A stretch of DNA of 64,000 nucleotides from positions 62,001-126,000 of the forward strand of contig DATJIF010000030.1 of assembly GCA_035493475.1 (NCBI GenBank). The letters run 5' to 3'. The DNA is from Actinospica sp035493475 (lineage in GTDB: Bacteria; Actinomycetota; Actinomycetes; Streptomycetales; Catenulisporaceae). Positions 19,360 through 26,985 of this stretch are shown here, piece after piece. Position 1 is the first letter of the stretch. Each line of letters opens with the position of its first letter. The position numbers and the translations under genes were made by a program. Under the pieces are notes generated by a model that did not search any database, had not been told where the DNA came from, and saw only the letters and a program-made list of their open reading frames with translations.

Positions 19360-19601
19360 GAGGAACCGCCGCCGCTCCAGATCTCGCGCAGCACGGCCAC
19401 GGCCCCGTCGATCGTGCCCATCGCGACCAGTTCGTCGTCGCCGAAGTCGTGCCGCACCGCGTGCGCGGACTGGAGCTCGTGCACCAGCCACGCCAGCTCA
19501 AGCGAGTCGATCCGCTCGCCGACCTGGTCCGGCGTCCGGCCGTCGTACCTGGCGAGCATCCCGATCACCATGGCGCGGTCCGGCGGCGACTGCGCCCTCA
19601 T
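19356..19601 (-). CDS. Acyl carrier protein (second)
   Basis: 81 residues. The candidate phosphopantetheine serine is Ser33 in ERIDSLELAWLVHELQ. The following part (FGDDELVAMGTIDGAVAVL) fits ACP helices III and IV. It overlaps both neighbours by four bases. Sequence around the serine differs from the other two ACPs, which suggests partner-specific recognition by the ketosynthases. Confidence 0.85.
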   Translation of the reverse strand: MRAQSPPDRAMVIGMLARYDGRTPDQVGERIDSLELAWLVHELQSAHAVRHDFGDDELVAMGTIDGAVAVLREIWSGGGSS

Positions 19602-19864
19602 GCCGCCGCGCTCCCGATCCGCTGCACGACGTCGTCCACGAAGGCGCCGAAGGTCATCGCGGGCAGCGTCTCGTAGTCCTCATCCCCGTACGTGACACCG
19701 AATTCCTCCTCGAGGCGCATCACCAGGTCGGCGATGGAGAGCGACTCGAGTTCGACCCCTTTCTCACCCAGCGGGGTCGTGTCGGTGACGTCATCGGTCT
19801 CGAAGTTCATGTCCGCCAGCGCGGCTATCACGAAGTCGCGGACGGTGGTCGAGGTGTCGGTCAT
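19598..19864 (-). CDS. Acyl carrier protein (third)
   Basis: 88 residues. TPLGEKGVELESLSIADLVMRLEEEFGV carries the attachment serine (Ser41, with Ser43 also near), and YETLPAMTFGAFVDDVVQRI forms the last helices. It overlaps the AMP ligase gene (ATGA), so it is the likely acceptor of the acid activated by that ligase. Confidence 0.9.
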   Translation of the reverse strand: MTDTSTTVRDFVIAALADMNFETDDVTDTTPLGEKGVELESLSIADLVMRLEEEFGVTYGDEDYETLPAMTFGAFVDDVVQRIGSAAA

Positions 19865-21240
19865 CGCTCATTCGCTTTCATCAGTAGATTGATGTCGCGC
19901 GACAGCTTTCCGGTGGTGGTGCGCGGCAGACTGTCGACGACCCGATAGCGGCGCGGCAGCTTGTAGTCGGCGAGGCGCCCGGCCATCGCCGCTTCGACAC
20001 CACCGACCGTCGCACCGTCCAGCAGCGCGAGCACGGCCTCGATCGCCGCGCCGTTCCACAGGACCACGCACTCCGCGACGCCCGCGACCTCGGCGAGTTC
20101 CTGCTCCACCTCGGTGAGATCGACCTTGAGTCCGCCGATCGCCACCTGCGAGTCGTGCCGTCCGCGGATCGTCACGGCCCCGGTCTCCGGGTCGATCTCC
20201 GCGTGGTCCCGCGTGTGCAGCCAGCCGTCCACGTAGCGCGTGCCGTCGACGAGCCCGACATACGGCGACTCATCGCGGCGGACCAGCAGTTCGTCCTCGT
20301 CGACGCGCACGACGATGCCCGGCGCGGGCCGCCCGACGCTCGGCGCGTACCGGCCCGCGAGGTCGGCCGTGAGCACACCGGTCTCGGTCATCCCGTACAC
20401 CGCGCCGAGTGGCACGCTCCAGCGCGAGGCGAACGCGACGGCGATCGACGGCCGCATGACCTCGCCCGCGCTCATCGCCGTCACGAGCTGCGGCAGCGTC
20501 ACGTCGGAGGCCACGCTGCCGAGCAGCCGGTAGTGGAAGGGGACGCCCATCACGGACGTGGGCGCGGCGCCCGCATCGATGGCCGCGACGATCCCGTCAC
20601 TGGTCATCCGCTCCGGCACCGCCAACTCGACACCGCTGGCCAATCCGTAGACCAGTCCGCCGAACAGCCCCATCGTGTGACTCAGTGAATTGAGGATCAC
20701 GACGCGCTCGCCGGCCGCGGGCATCCGCTCGATCTGCCGGTAGCGTTCGATCTCGGTGACCAGGTCGGACGTGTGCCGCCCGATCACCTTCGACGGCCCC
20801 GTCGAACCGGAGCTGAGCTGAATGATGGCGTGGTCGGTGGCCGCCGGTCGCCCCTCATCCCTGCGGACCGACGCGGCCGTCAGGGCGTTCCAGCCCCGCA
20901 GCGCTCCGGCCTGAGCCGTCGCACTGACCAGGACCTGCGACGCGAGGACGTTCAGCGCGCGCTCGCGTTCCCGGTCGCTGAGCCGGTGGTCGAGAAGATG
21001 GACCTGCGCGCCGAGGCGCCACGCGGCCAGCAGGTAACGTATGTAATCGAGGGACGGCGGGATCGACACGGCGACGGACCCGCCGGCCGCCACGCCGAGC
21101 GCCCGCAACTCCTCGCAGGCCTCGGCGACGGCCGAACGCAGCCCGCGCCGGTCCCGGCGCTCCGGAAAGCCCAGGCACACCTGCGTGTCCGGACCCGCGA
21201 GCAGCAGGTCGTCCACCCAGGTCGGCGAGTTCAAGAGCAC
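19861..21240 (-). CDS. AMP-dependent acid:ACP ligase, first gene of the cluster 1 operon
   Basis: 459 residues, ANL family. Motifs: IIQLSSGSTGPSKVIGRHTS near residue 140, GAVYGMTETGVLTAD near residue 275, DGWLHTRDHAEIDPETGAVTIRGRHDSQVAIGGLKVDL near residue 330, and the final lysine in LPRTTTGKLSRDI. The start is GTG 21240; GGGGGA lies about ten bases upstream. As the promoter-proximal gene with an ACP immediately downstream, it probably loads the starter acid. No A-domain specificity prediction is attempted. Confidence 0.88.
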   Translation of the reverse strand: MLLNSPTWVDDLLLAGPDTQVCLGFPERRDRRGLRSAVAEACEELRALGVAAGGSVAVSIPPSLDYIRYLLAAWRLGAQVHLLDHRLSDRERERALNVLASQVLVSATAQAGALRGWNALTAASVRRDEGRPAATDHAIIQLSSGSTGPSKVIGRHTSDLVTEIERYRQIERMPAAGERVVILNSLSHTMGLFGGLVYGLASGVELAVPERMTSDGIVAAIDAGAAPTSVMGVPFHYRLLGSVASDVTLPQLVTAMSAGEVMRPSIAVAFASRWSVPLGAVYGMTETGVLTADLAGRYAPSVGRPAPGIVVRVDEDELLVRRDESPYVGLVDGTRYVDGWLHTRDHAEIDPETGAVTIRGRHDSQVAIGGLKVDLTEVEQELAEVAGVAECVVLWNGAAIEAVLALLDGATVGGVEAAMAGRLADYKLPRRYRVVDSLPRTTTGKLSRDINLLMKANER

Positions 21241-21445
21241 GATGACGACATCCCCCAGGAAGCCGTGAGTCCGCCCCGTGACAGATCTTCCGGCGTGAAT
21301 CTATGTGCACGAGTTCCACGTGACAGGACTTCATGCTGCCGGTCGCGGAGAGTGGCGGCAACCGGGCCCCGTTTCCTCTTCCGGACATGTCCGCTACCGG
21401 AAACGGCCACGTCACAGTGCCAGACCGCCGTGTTAGAGTCCGGAC
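21241..21445. promoter_or_regulatory. Divergent control region between the two arms of cluster 1
   Basis: 205 bases between the ligase start (minus) and the DAHP synthase start (plus). It holds a perfect 12-bp palindrome CGGACATGTCCG (21382-21393) and a related half site CCGGACATGCCG near 21440 that runs into the DAHP synthase start. The LuxR-type protein encoded just downstream is the natural candidate to bind here. It presumably drives the whole minus-strand operon. Confidence 0.55.
21411..21439 (+). promoter_or_regulatory. Candidate promoter giving a leaderless DAHP synthase mRNA
   Basis: GTCACA (21411-21416) and TAGAGT (21434-21439) are separated by 17 bases; the second fits the actinomycete TANNNT -10 consensus. 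The ATG of the gene begins at 21446, six bases after the -10 box, exactly where transcription should start, and no Shine-Dalgarno sequence precedes it. This is the pattern of a leaderless transcript, common in actinobacteria. Confidence 0.5.
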
Positions 21446-22477
21446 ATGCCGACAGAGATGGTGGTGGCGCCGCGGCTGACGCCCGCGGCCGGGATCGACG
21501 TGCTGCGCCGCTCGATCGCCGATATCCGGACTCTTCCGCCGATGGTGCTCGGCGCGGAGTGCGGCACGCTGCGCGACCGGCTCGCCGAGGTCGCCGCCGG
21601 CCGGGCCTTCCTGGTGCACTGCGGCCAGGCCGCCGGTCCGACCGGACCGGCGTCCGCGGAGTCCGTCCGCACCGTCGTCAGGGTACTGCGGCAGATGTCG
21701 CTCATCATCGGCTACACCTCCGCGCTGCCGCTGGTCCAGGTCGCGCGGATCGGCGGCCCGCGCGTCGCGAACCCGGCGATGCGCGAGTCGTACTGGCGCG
21801 CGCTCGGCGAGCTCAACCTCTTCCGCGCCCTGACCAGCGGGGACCGGTTCGACCTGCGCGACGTGCACGCCTCCACGATGCGGCACGTCCGCAGCGCCTC
21901 CGCCGCCGGCCGGTACGACGCCGTGGCCGGGCCGATGGACCGCGCCGTCCGCTTCATGGAGGCCTCGGCCGCCGCGATGCACGTCGGGGTCGAGGGCTCG
22001 GGCTTCTTCGTGTCCTGGGAGGCCGGGCCGCTGGGCTACGAGGCGGCCATGACCCGGCGCGACGCGGCCGGCGAGCCGCACTACAACACCGGCGGCCACC
22101 TGCTGGTGCTGCGCGAGCCCGACCAGGACCCGCACGGCCCGCACGCCGAGTACTGCGCCCGCATCGGCAACCCGGTCGCCGTCCGCGTCGGCCCGGCGAC
22201 CAGCCCCGACGCACTCGTCACGCTGCTCGACCGCCTGGATCCCGAGCACCAGCCGGGCCGAATCGTCCTGCTGGCCCGGACCACCGACGGCCTCGACCAG
22301 ACAGCCGCGCACGTCGTGGCCGGCCGCCACCCGGTCGTCTGGCTCGCCGACCCCGCGCGCGACGATCTGCGCACGTTCGCCGAGATCCTGCGCGAGCACG
22401 GCGCCAACCTCGGCGGCATCCACGCCGAGGACGCGACCCGCTGCGTGGACCTGGCGTTCTCGGTCGCCGGCCTGTGA
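21446..22477 (+). CDS. Class II DAHP synthase-like protein with altered metal site
   Basis: 343 residues, clearly of the plant/Mycobacterium type II DAHP synthase family (LVHCGQAAG, VRVLRQMSLIIGYTSALPLVQVARIGGPRVAN, GEPHYNTGGHLLVLR, NPVAVRVGP, LGGIHAED). It is about 100 residues shorter than typical. The metal-binding Cys (HCGQ near 57) and Glu (HAED near 326) are present, but the usual HGN metal-binding His is replaced by the tail of WLADPARDDL, and no counterpart of the C-terminal Asp ligand is visible. It may be inactive, regulatory, or use another chemistry. In context it would feed chorismate to PabAB. Stop overlaps the next gene by GTGA. Confidence 0.82.
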   Translation: MPTEMVVAPRLTPAAGIDVLRRSIADIRTLPPMVLGAECGTLRDRLAEVAAGRAFLVHCGQAAGPTGPASAESVRTVVRVLRQMSLIIGYTSALPLVQVARIGGPRVANPAMRESYWRALGELNLFRALTSGDRFDLRDVHASTMRHVRSASAAGRYDAVAGPMDRAVRFMEASAAAMHVGVEGSGFFVSWEAGPLGYEAAMTRRDAAGEPHYNTGGHLLVLREPDQDPHGPHAEYCARIGNPVAVRVGPATSPDALVTLLDRLDPEHQPGRIVLLARTTDGLDQTAAHVVAGRHPVVWLADPARDDLRTFAEILREHGANLGGIHAEDATRCVDLAFSVAGL

Positions 22478-23481
22478 GCAGCGCATTCGGCACCCCCGCC
22501 GAACGATCGCGCGCGCTGTATCAGGCCTTGCTCACCCGACCAGGGCTCTCACCGGCCGAGATCGCGCGCCGCTACGGCTGGCGCGACGAGGACCTGACGG
22601 AGGCGCTCACCGGACTCGCGCGGCTCGGCATGGCCACACCAGCGCCGCAGGATCCTGAGACGTGGGTCGCGCAGTCCACGGCCGCCGCCTTCCGTTCCCT
22701 CATCGGCGGCCCGACCTCGGAACTCGCGCGGCTGGCCGACGACCTGCGCCGCGTCCAGGAGTCGGCGGCCGAAGTGCTCGAGTCCTACCACGACACGTAC
22801 GTCAGCCATCTGCTTCAGGATGACGCGCATCTCGTGGTCGGCGCGGCGGAGATCACCCGCGTGCTCGACGAGGCCACCGACACCGCGCACACCTCCGTCG
22901 TGATGCTGCACCCCGGCAAGACGCCGCCCGCCGAAGCGCTCGAAGCCGGACTCGCCCGCGAACGGGAGGTCCTCGCGCGCGGCGTCCGGGTCCAGACCGT
23001 CCTGCTGGAATCCGCGCTGCCGCTCCCGCGCATGCACGGCTACGTGCGCGAAGTCGACGACCTCGGCACCGAGGTCCGGATCGCGCAGACACTGCCGCTG
23101 CGGCTCATCCTCGTCGACGACGTCATGGCCGTCGTCTCGATGCCGCCCGCGCTGCTCCCGGACGGCGAGGAGGTCGGCGCCGTCGTGATCCGCAGCGTGC
23201 CGCTGATCTCCGTGTTCCGCGAGCTGTTCGGCTACTACTGGGACACCTCGGCGGCCTTCCGCGGCCTGCTGCCGACGCGCGACCCCGAACACTCGCAGCG
23301 CCGCCGCGACCTGCTGCAGATGCTCGCGTCCGGCCTGACCGACGAGGTGATCGCGCGACGGCTCGGCGTCTCCGAGCGGACCGTGCGCCGCCTCGTCTCA
23401 GAGCTCAGCGACGAACTCGAGGCGGCCAGCCGCTTCCAGGCCGGGGTCAACGCCGCGCGTCTCGGCTGGGTCGACCGGTAG
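22474..23481 (+). CDS. LuxR-type regulator with TrmB-like N-terminus
   Basis: 335 residues from GTG 22474, coupled to the DAHP synthase gene. The N-terminus (SRALYQALLTRPGLSPAEIARRYGWRDEDLTEALTGLARLG) is a winged-helix of the TrmB kind; the middle part (about 90-260) resembles phospholipase-D-like sensor regions; the C-terminus (LLQMLASGLTDEVIARRLGVSERTVRRLVSEL) is a LuxR/GerE HTH. This arrangement is common in pathway regulators of actinomycete clusters. It probably controls the operons on both sides. Its last 84 bases overlap the end of the convergent PPTase gene. Confidence 0.87.
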   Translation: MSSAFGTPAERSRALYQALLTRPGLSPAEIARRYGWRDEDLTEALTGLARLGMATPAPQDPETWVAQSTAAAFRSLIGGPTSELARLADDLRRVQESAAEVLESYHDTYVSHLLQDDAHLVVGAAEITRVLDEATDTAHTSVVMLHPGKTPPAEALEAGLAREREVLARGVRVQTVLLESALPLPRMHGYVREVDDLGTEVRIAQTLPLRLILVDDVMAVVSMPPALLPDGEEVGAVVIRSVPLISVFRELFGYYWDTSAAFRGLLPTRDPEHSQRRRDLLQMLASGLTDEVIARRLGVSERTVRRLVSELSDELEAASRFQAGVNAARLGWVDR

Positions 23482-24099
23482 CGCGCAGCTCCCCACGAAC
23501 TCGTCGAATCCCCAGTCCTCGAACCGGAATCCCTCCCAGCACGCCACGGGACCACCTGGACCACCGTCGTCCCCGACGAGATCCGCCTCCGCCATGCTGC
23601 CGAGGCTGAGCTTCCCCACCTTGATGAGCGCTTCCTTCCGCGTCCACAACCGCAGGAACGCGGCATCCGGGTCGCGCTGAGCCTCCGCCCACCGCAACTC
23701 GCCCGCCGTGAGCGTCTTCCTCCGCAGCAGCTCGAAGTCCCGTCCGTGCAAGCCCTCGATGTCCACGCCGACCGGCCCCGCACCCGCCACGGCCGCGACC
23801 CCGCCGGCCGTATGCGACCAGCTCACCGACAGATCCGGCGCCTCGACGACCGACGGCCGACCGTGCGGCCCGCCGCAGGAATCGCAGCGCTGCACGATGG
23901 TGAGCTCACCGGCCGTCGCCCCCAACGCCTCCGCCGCGCACAGCCGAACCAGCACGTGAGCCGCCACGTACGCCTCACGATCACCGGCCATCCGAAAGGC
24001 ATCGGCCCGCGCGCGCTCCGTCTCGGTCAGCAGCCGAACCGCATCATCGACCTCTGCGAGCACGGCCGCGGACCGGCCGTACCGCACGACGGTCTTCAC
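23398..24099 (-). CDS. Sfp-type 4'-phosphopantetheinyl transferase
   Basis: 233 residues from GTG 24099. Hallmarks: GVDIEGLHGRDFELL near residue 105 (GVDxE) and FLRLWTRKEALIKVGKLSLG near residue 145 (WxxKEA), plus SVSWSHTAGGVAAVAGAGPVG before them. It transfers phosphopantetheine from CoA to carrier proteins, so it can activate the ACPs of cluster 1 and possibly the T domains of cluster 2. It overlaps the PhzF-like gene by GTGA and converges into the LuxR gene with an 84-base antisense overlap. Confidence 0.92.
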   Translation of the reverse strand: MKTVVRYGRSAAVLAEVDDAVRLLTETERARADAFRMAGDREAYVAAHVLVRLCAAEALGATAGELTIVQRCDSCGGPHGRPSVVEAPDLSVSWSHTAGGVAAVAGAGPVGVDIEGLHGRDFELLRRKTLTAGELRWAEAQRDPDAAFLRLWTRKEALIKVGKLSLGSMAEADLVGDDGGPGGPVACWEGFRFEDWGFDEFVGSCALPVDPAETRGVDPGLEAAGRLEFVAEL

Positions 24100-24950
24100 G
24101 CCGAGATCGTCCGCACGCTGGCCGCCTCGCCACCGAGCCGAACCTGTCGGCCGGTCGTCGGATCGTCGTGCACGGTTGCGGTGATCGTGGCCGGGCTCCC
24201 GAGGCGGTCGCCCATGTCCACGCTCAGCCGCGTGACGCCCTGCTCGGCCAGGTACGCGGCCAGGCATCCGGTGCTGTTCGCGTTGGCGATGTCCTCCGGC
24301 ACGCCGATCGACGGAGCGAACATCCGCGCCGCTGTCACCCCGTCCGCCTCAGGCACCGAATACGCGTAGCAGCCTAAGAAGCCGAAGCGGTCGCAGGCCT
24401 CCTTGAGCTGCACGAAGTCCGGCGTCAGCGCGGCCAGCACGTCACGCGAGGCGACCGGCAGCAGCAACCGCTCCCGCCCGACCGACGCCACACACGCCTC
24501 ACCCGCCACATCCGAAGCTGCGATCCCGAGCCCGGCCGCGAGCGCCTCGACCTCCTCAGACTTCGCCGCACGCAGCGACACCGGCCCCGGATCGAACGAC
24601 GCGGTCAGCCGCCCGCCCTCGCGCACCGCCCAGCCCTCGAACCGCCGCGTCCCCGCACGAAGCCGTACTCGGAAGTCGTCGCCGCCCCCGCCACTGCGCT
24701 CGGCCAGCAGCGCCACGGCCGCGACCGTGCCGTGCCCGCACGCCGGGAGTTCGCCCTCCGTGGTGAAGAACCGCAGCTCATACTCGCCATCGTCCACCTC
24801 GCGGACGAAGACGGCATGCGACGTGCCCGCGACGGCCGGCACGCGGCTGCGCTCCTCGTCAGTGAGCGAATCATCGTCATCGAGCACTGCCGTCGGGCTC
24901 CCGCCCGACCCCAGCCGTCGGCAGGCGTCTACGATCACTGCGTCACGCAT
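24096..24950 (-). CDS. PhzF-family isomerase-like protein
   Basis: 284 residues with the PhzF signature FFTTEGELPACGHGTVAAVALL near residue 68 and the second-half counterpart FGFLGCYAYSVPEADGVTAARMFAPSIGVPEDIANANSTGCLAAYL near 190. In PhzF the catalytic Glu lies in an SETxF motif; the equivalent here reads GTSHAVFV, so Glu is replaced by His. The fold is that of diaminopimelate epimerase. It may isomerise or epimerise a pathway intermediate derived from chorismate, or be unrelated to cluster 1. It shares an operon with the PPTase gene. Confidence 0.85.
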   Translation of the reverse strand: MRDAVIVDACRRLGSGGSPTAVLDDDDSLTDEERSRVPAVAGTSHAVFVREVDDGEYELRFFTTEGELPACGHGTVAAVALLAERSGGGGDDFRVRLRAGTRRFEGWAVREGGRLTASFDPGPVSLRAAKSEEVEALAAGLGIAASDVAGEACVASVGRERLLLPVASRDVLAALTPDFVQLKEACDRFGFLGCYAYSVPEADGVTAARMFAPSIGVPEDIANANSTGCLAAYLAEQGVTRLSVDMGDRLGSPATITATVHDDPTTGRQVRLGGEAASVRTISA

Positions 24951-24983
24951 GGTTCGCAGGCTACCAGCACTCTGTCACGACGG

Positions 24984-26879
24984 TCAGCGGGCCGCCTCGA
25001 ACGCCGTGCCAACCGGCGTGACGACGGGGCCATCCTGGAACAGCCCCGTGTTCGGCAGGGGGCTCGCGGCCGGGAGACCGAACCAGGCGTACCGCTGCAC
25101 GTACGGCAGCGAGTCCAGCATGCTGGTCGCGGCGGTCAGGAACGCGGCCTGCTGTGATTCGCTCGGGAACTGCTGGCCGCCGTTCGCGAAGCTGATCAGG
25201 GCGAACTCCGTCAGCCAGATCGGCAGGTGGTAGCGGTTGTAGACGTCGACGATGTAGCTCTTGAGCTGGCTGACGGCGTCGGTCGTGGTGAAGTCGGAGC
25301 CGTACCAGTGCAGCGGGATGAAGTCGACGCGATAGCCCTTCTGCTTGGCGCCGGTCATGAACTGGTCGAGCCAGCCGCCCGCGGTCGCGCCGCCCGAGGC
25401 CACGGCCGGGGCACCGAGTTCGAGCCCTGTGTTCATCAGTTGCGGCCAGAGCGCGAGGGCCTGGCTCGGGGTCATGTTCGACTGGCCGCCGTTGTCCGGC
25501 TCGTTGAAGCCGAGAACGCAGTGGCAGCTCGTCACGCTCTTCGCCTGGCTCAGCGCAGACGACGTGACGCTGGCCGAGCCCCAGATCATCGGCACGAAAC
25601 CGACGCCGCTCGCGGATATGCCCTTGTCGTCGGTGCCCCACGTGTAATACCAGGACGCCCCCGACTCGGCCAGCGCCTTGTCCTGCCCGGTGAAGTTCCA
25701 CGCGCCGACACCCTTGCGCGCACTCGTCTGCGCAGCCGTCGAGGGCGCGACGACCGCAGCCTTCGTAGTCGAGGGCGGGGGAGCGGCCGAAGTCGGTGGA
25801 CGGCTCGGACTCGGGCTCGCGCTCGCCGACGTGCGCAGCGGCGTGGCGATCGCCGTCGTCACCGCGGCCGTCTGACTCACCTGCGCAACCGGAGCCGTGG
25901 CCGGATGACCGCCCGGCAGCAGCACGTACCCTGCGACGACCGCGGCCGCCGCGACCCCTGCCCCCGCCACGACGACCGTCGGCGTGGTCAGCAGCGAATG
26001 CGTACCCGAATGCCGCACCCCGCGACGCGCGCCACGGCCAACCGCCCGCGCCGCCCGCCCCGCGATCGACGCCTTCACCGCGCCCCCACTGCTCGCACCG
26101 ACCACCGCCGCGTGCAGCGCCACAGGCACCGGAACCAGCGGCATCCCGCGCAGCAGACGAGCCACCGGAACGAGCGCGCGTTCACGCGGCGAGCAGACGT
26201 CGCAGTCGCGGATGTGCCGATCGAATCGTTTGCGCCACAAGGGGCTCGGCGTGCCGTCCCACTCCTCGGCGACGGCCCGCATACTCGCGCAACGCCCCGC
26301 GTCACGCAGCGCCTCCACGATCACCCGCGCCGCGTCGAGCCGCCGCTTCAGCCGGTGCACGCGCACCGCCGCGTGCGGCTGGGACACGCCGAGCGCCCGC
26401 GCGAGCTCGTGCCGATCGAGTTGGCCGCTCTCCTCCAGCCACCACAGCGACAGCAGTTCACGGTCCTCCGGATCCAGCCAGCGCGTAGCCTCCGCGACCC
26501 CGCGCCGCTGCTCCGTGAGCCCGAGCCGCAGAATCGTGAGACCCGCGAAGTCGGACCCGAGATCCGCATACTCGCGCGCCTCGTCGCCTCCGGCCGTCCG
26601 CGAGTCCGCCCTGCTGCGCTTACGCCCCTGGTCGCGGACCTGATGCAGCGTGATCGCGACCAGCCACGAACGGTACGACTCAGGCTTCTCGATCTCCCGA
26701 ATACCCCGCACCACCCGCAGCATCGTCTCCTGCACGACGTCGTCCACATCGGCATGCCCACGCAGCGCCCGCCCCGCCAGGTTGTAGACCAGCGGCATCG
26801 AAGCCGACACCAACGCGTCCAACGCACGCTGATCACCATCACGCGCGGCGGCCACGAGTTCGGGCGCGGGAGAGGTCAT
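24984..26879 (-). CDS. ECF sigma factor fused to zinc-finger motif, TM helix and extracellular GH128-like domain
   Basis: 631 residues in one reading frame. Sigma region 2 is about 1-85 (HADVDDVVQETMLRVVRGI), region 4 about 125-185 (LDPEDRELLSLWWLEESGQ, HELARALGVSQPHAAVRVHRLKRRL). HIRDCDVC near 221 matches the HxxxCxxC motif of anti-sigma zinc domains. A membrane helix follows at about 300-322, then a Ser/Thr/Pro/Ala-rich linker to about 385. The outer domain (about 388-631) looks like the glycosyl hydrolase catalytic core family (GH128): VLGFNEPDNGG and PIWLTEFALIS hold the two expected Glu residues. The ATG at 26879 has GGACGGAG upstream. Sigma factors with C-terminal membrane and carbohydrate-binding parts are known in Streptomyces (ECF53); I infer glucan sensing or cleavage outside and transcription inside. 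Confidence 0.85.
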   Translation of the reverse strand: MTSPAPELVAAARDGDQRALDALVSASMPLVYNLAGRALRGHADVDDVVQETMLRVVRGIREIEKPESYRSWLVAITLHQVRDQGRKRSRADSRTAGGDEAREYADLGSDFAGLTILRLGLTEQRRGVAEATRWLDPEDRELLSLWWLEESGQLDRHELARALGVSQPHAAVRVHRLKRRLDAARVIVEALRDAGRCASMRAVAEEWDGTPSPLWRKRFDRHIRDCDVCSPRERALVPVARLLRGMPLVPVPVALHAAVVGASSGGAVKASIAGRAARAVGRGARRGVRHSGTHSLLTTPTVVVAGAGVAAAAVVAGYVLLPGGHPATAPVAQVSQTAAVTTAIATPLRTSASASPSPSRPPTSAAPPPSTTKAAVVAPSTAAQTSARKGVGAWNFTGQDKALAESGASWYYTWGTDDKGISASGVGFVPMIWGSASVTSSALSQAKSVTSCHCVLGFNEPDNGGQSNMTPSQALALWPQLMNTGLELGAPAVASGGATAGGWLDQFMTGAKQKGYRVDFIPLHWYGSDFTTTDAVSQLKSYIVDVYNRYHLPIWLTEFALISFANGGQQFPSESQQAAFLTAATSMLDSLPYVQRYAWFGLPAASPLPNTGLFQDGPVVTPVGTAFEAAR

Positions 26880-26930
26880 GCGAACTCCGTCCATCGGCTG
26901 CTGTTGCTTCGGAGACCGCCGCGGCGGAGG

Positions 26931-26960
26931 CCGGATTACCAAAATATTTTCGTAATCCGG
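26931..26960. promoter_or_regulatory. 30-bp near-perfect palindrome with AT core
   Basis: Arms CCGGATTAC (26931-26939) and GTAATCCGG (26952-26960) are perfect, and the core AAAATATTTT (26941-26950) is itself a palindrome; only the two bases flanking the core do not pair. It lies 51 bases upstream of the sigma-fusion start and 25 bases before the broken thaumatin-like gene. In such GC-rich DNA the AT core is conspicuous. It could be an operator or an autoregulatory site. Confidence 0.55.
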
Positions 26961-26985
26961 GTGCCTAGGCCAAGGTCTCCTCAGC

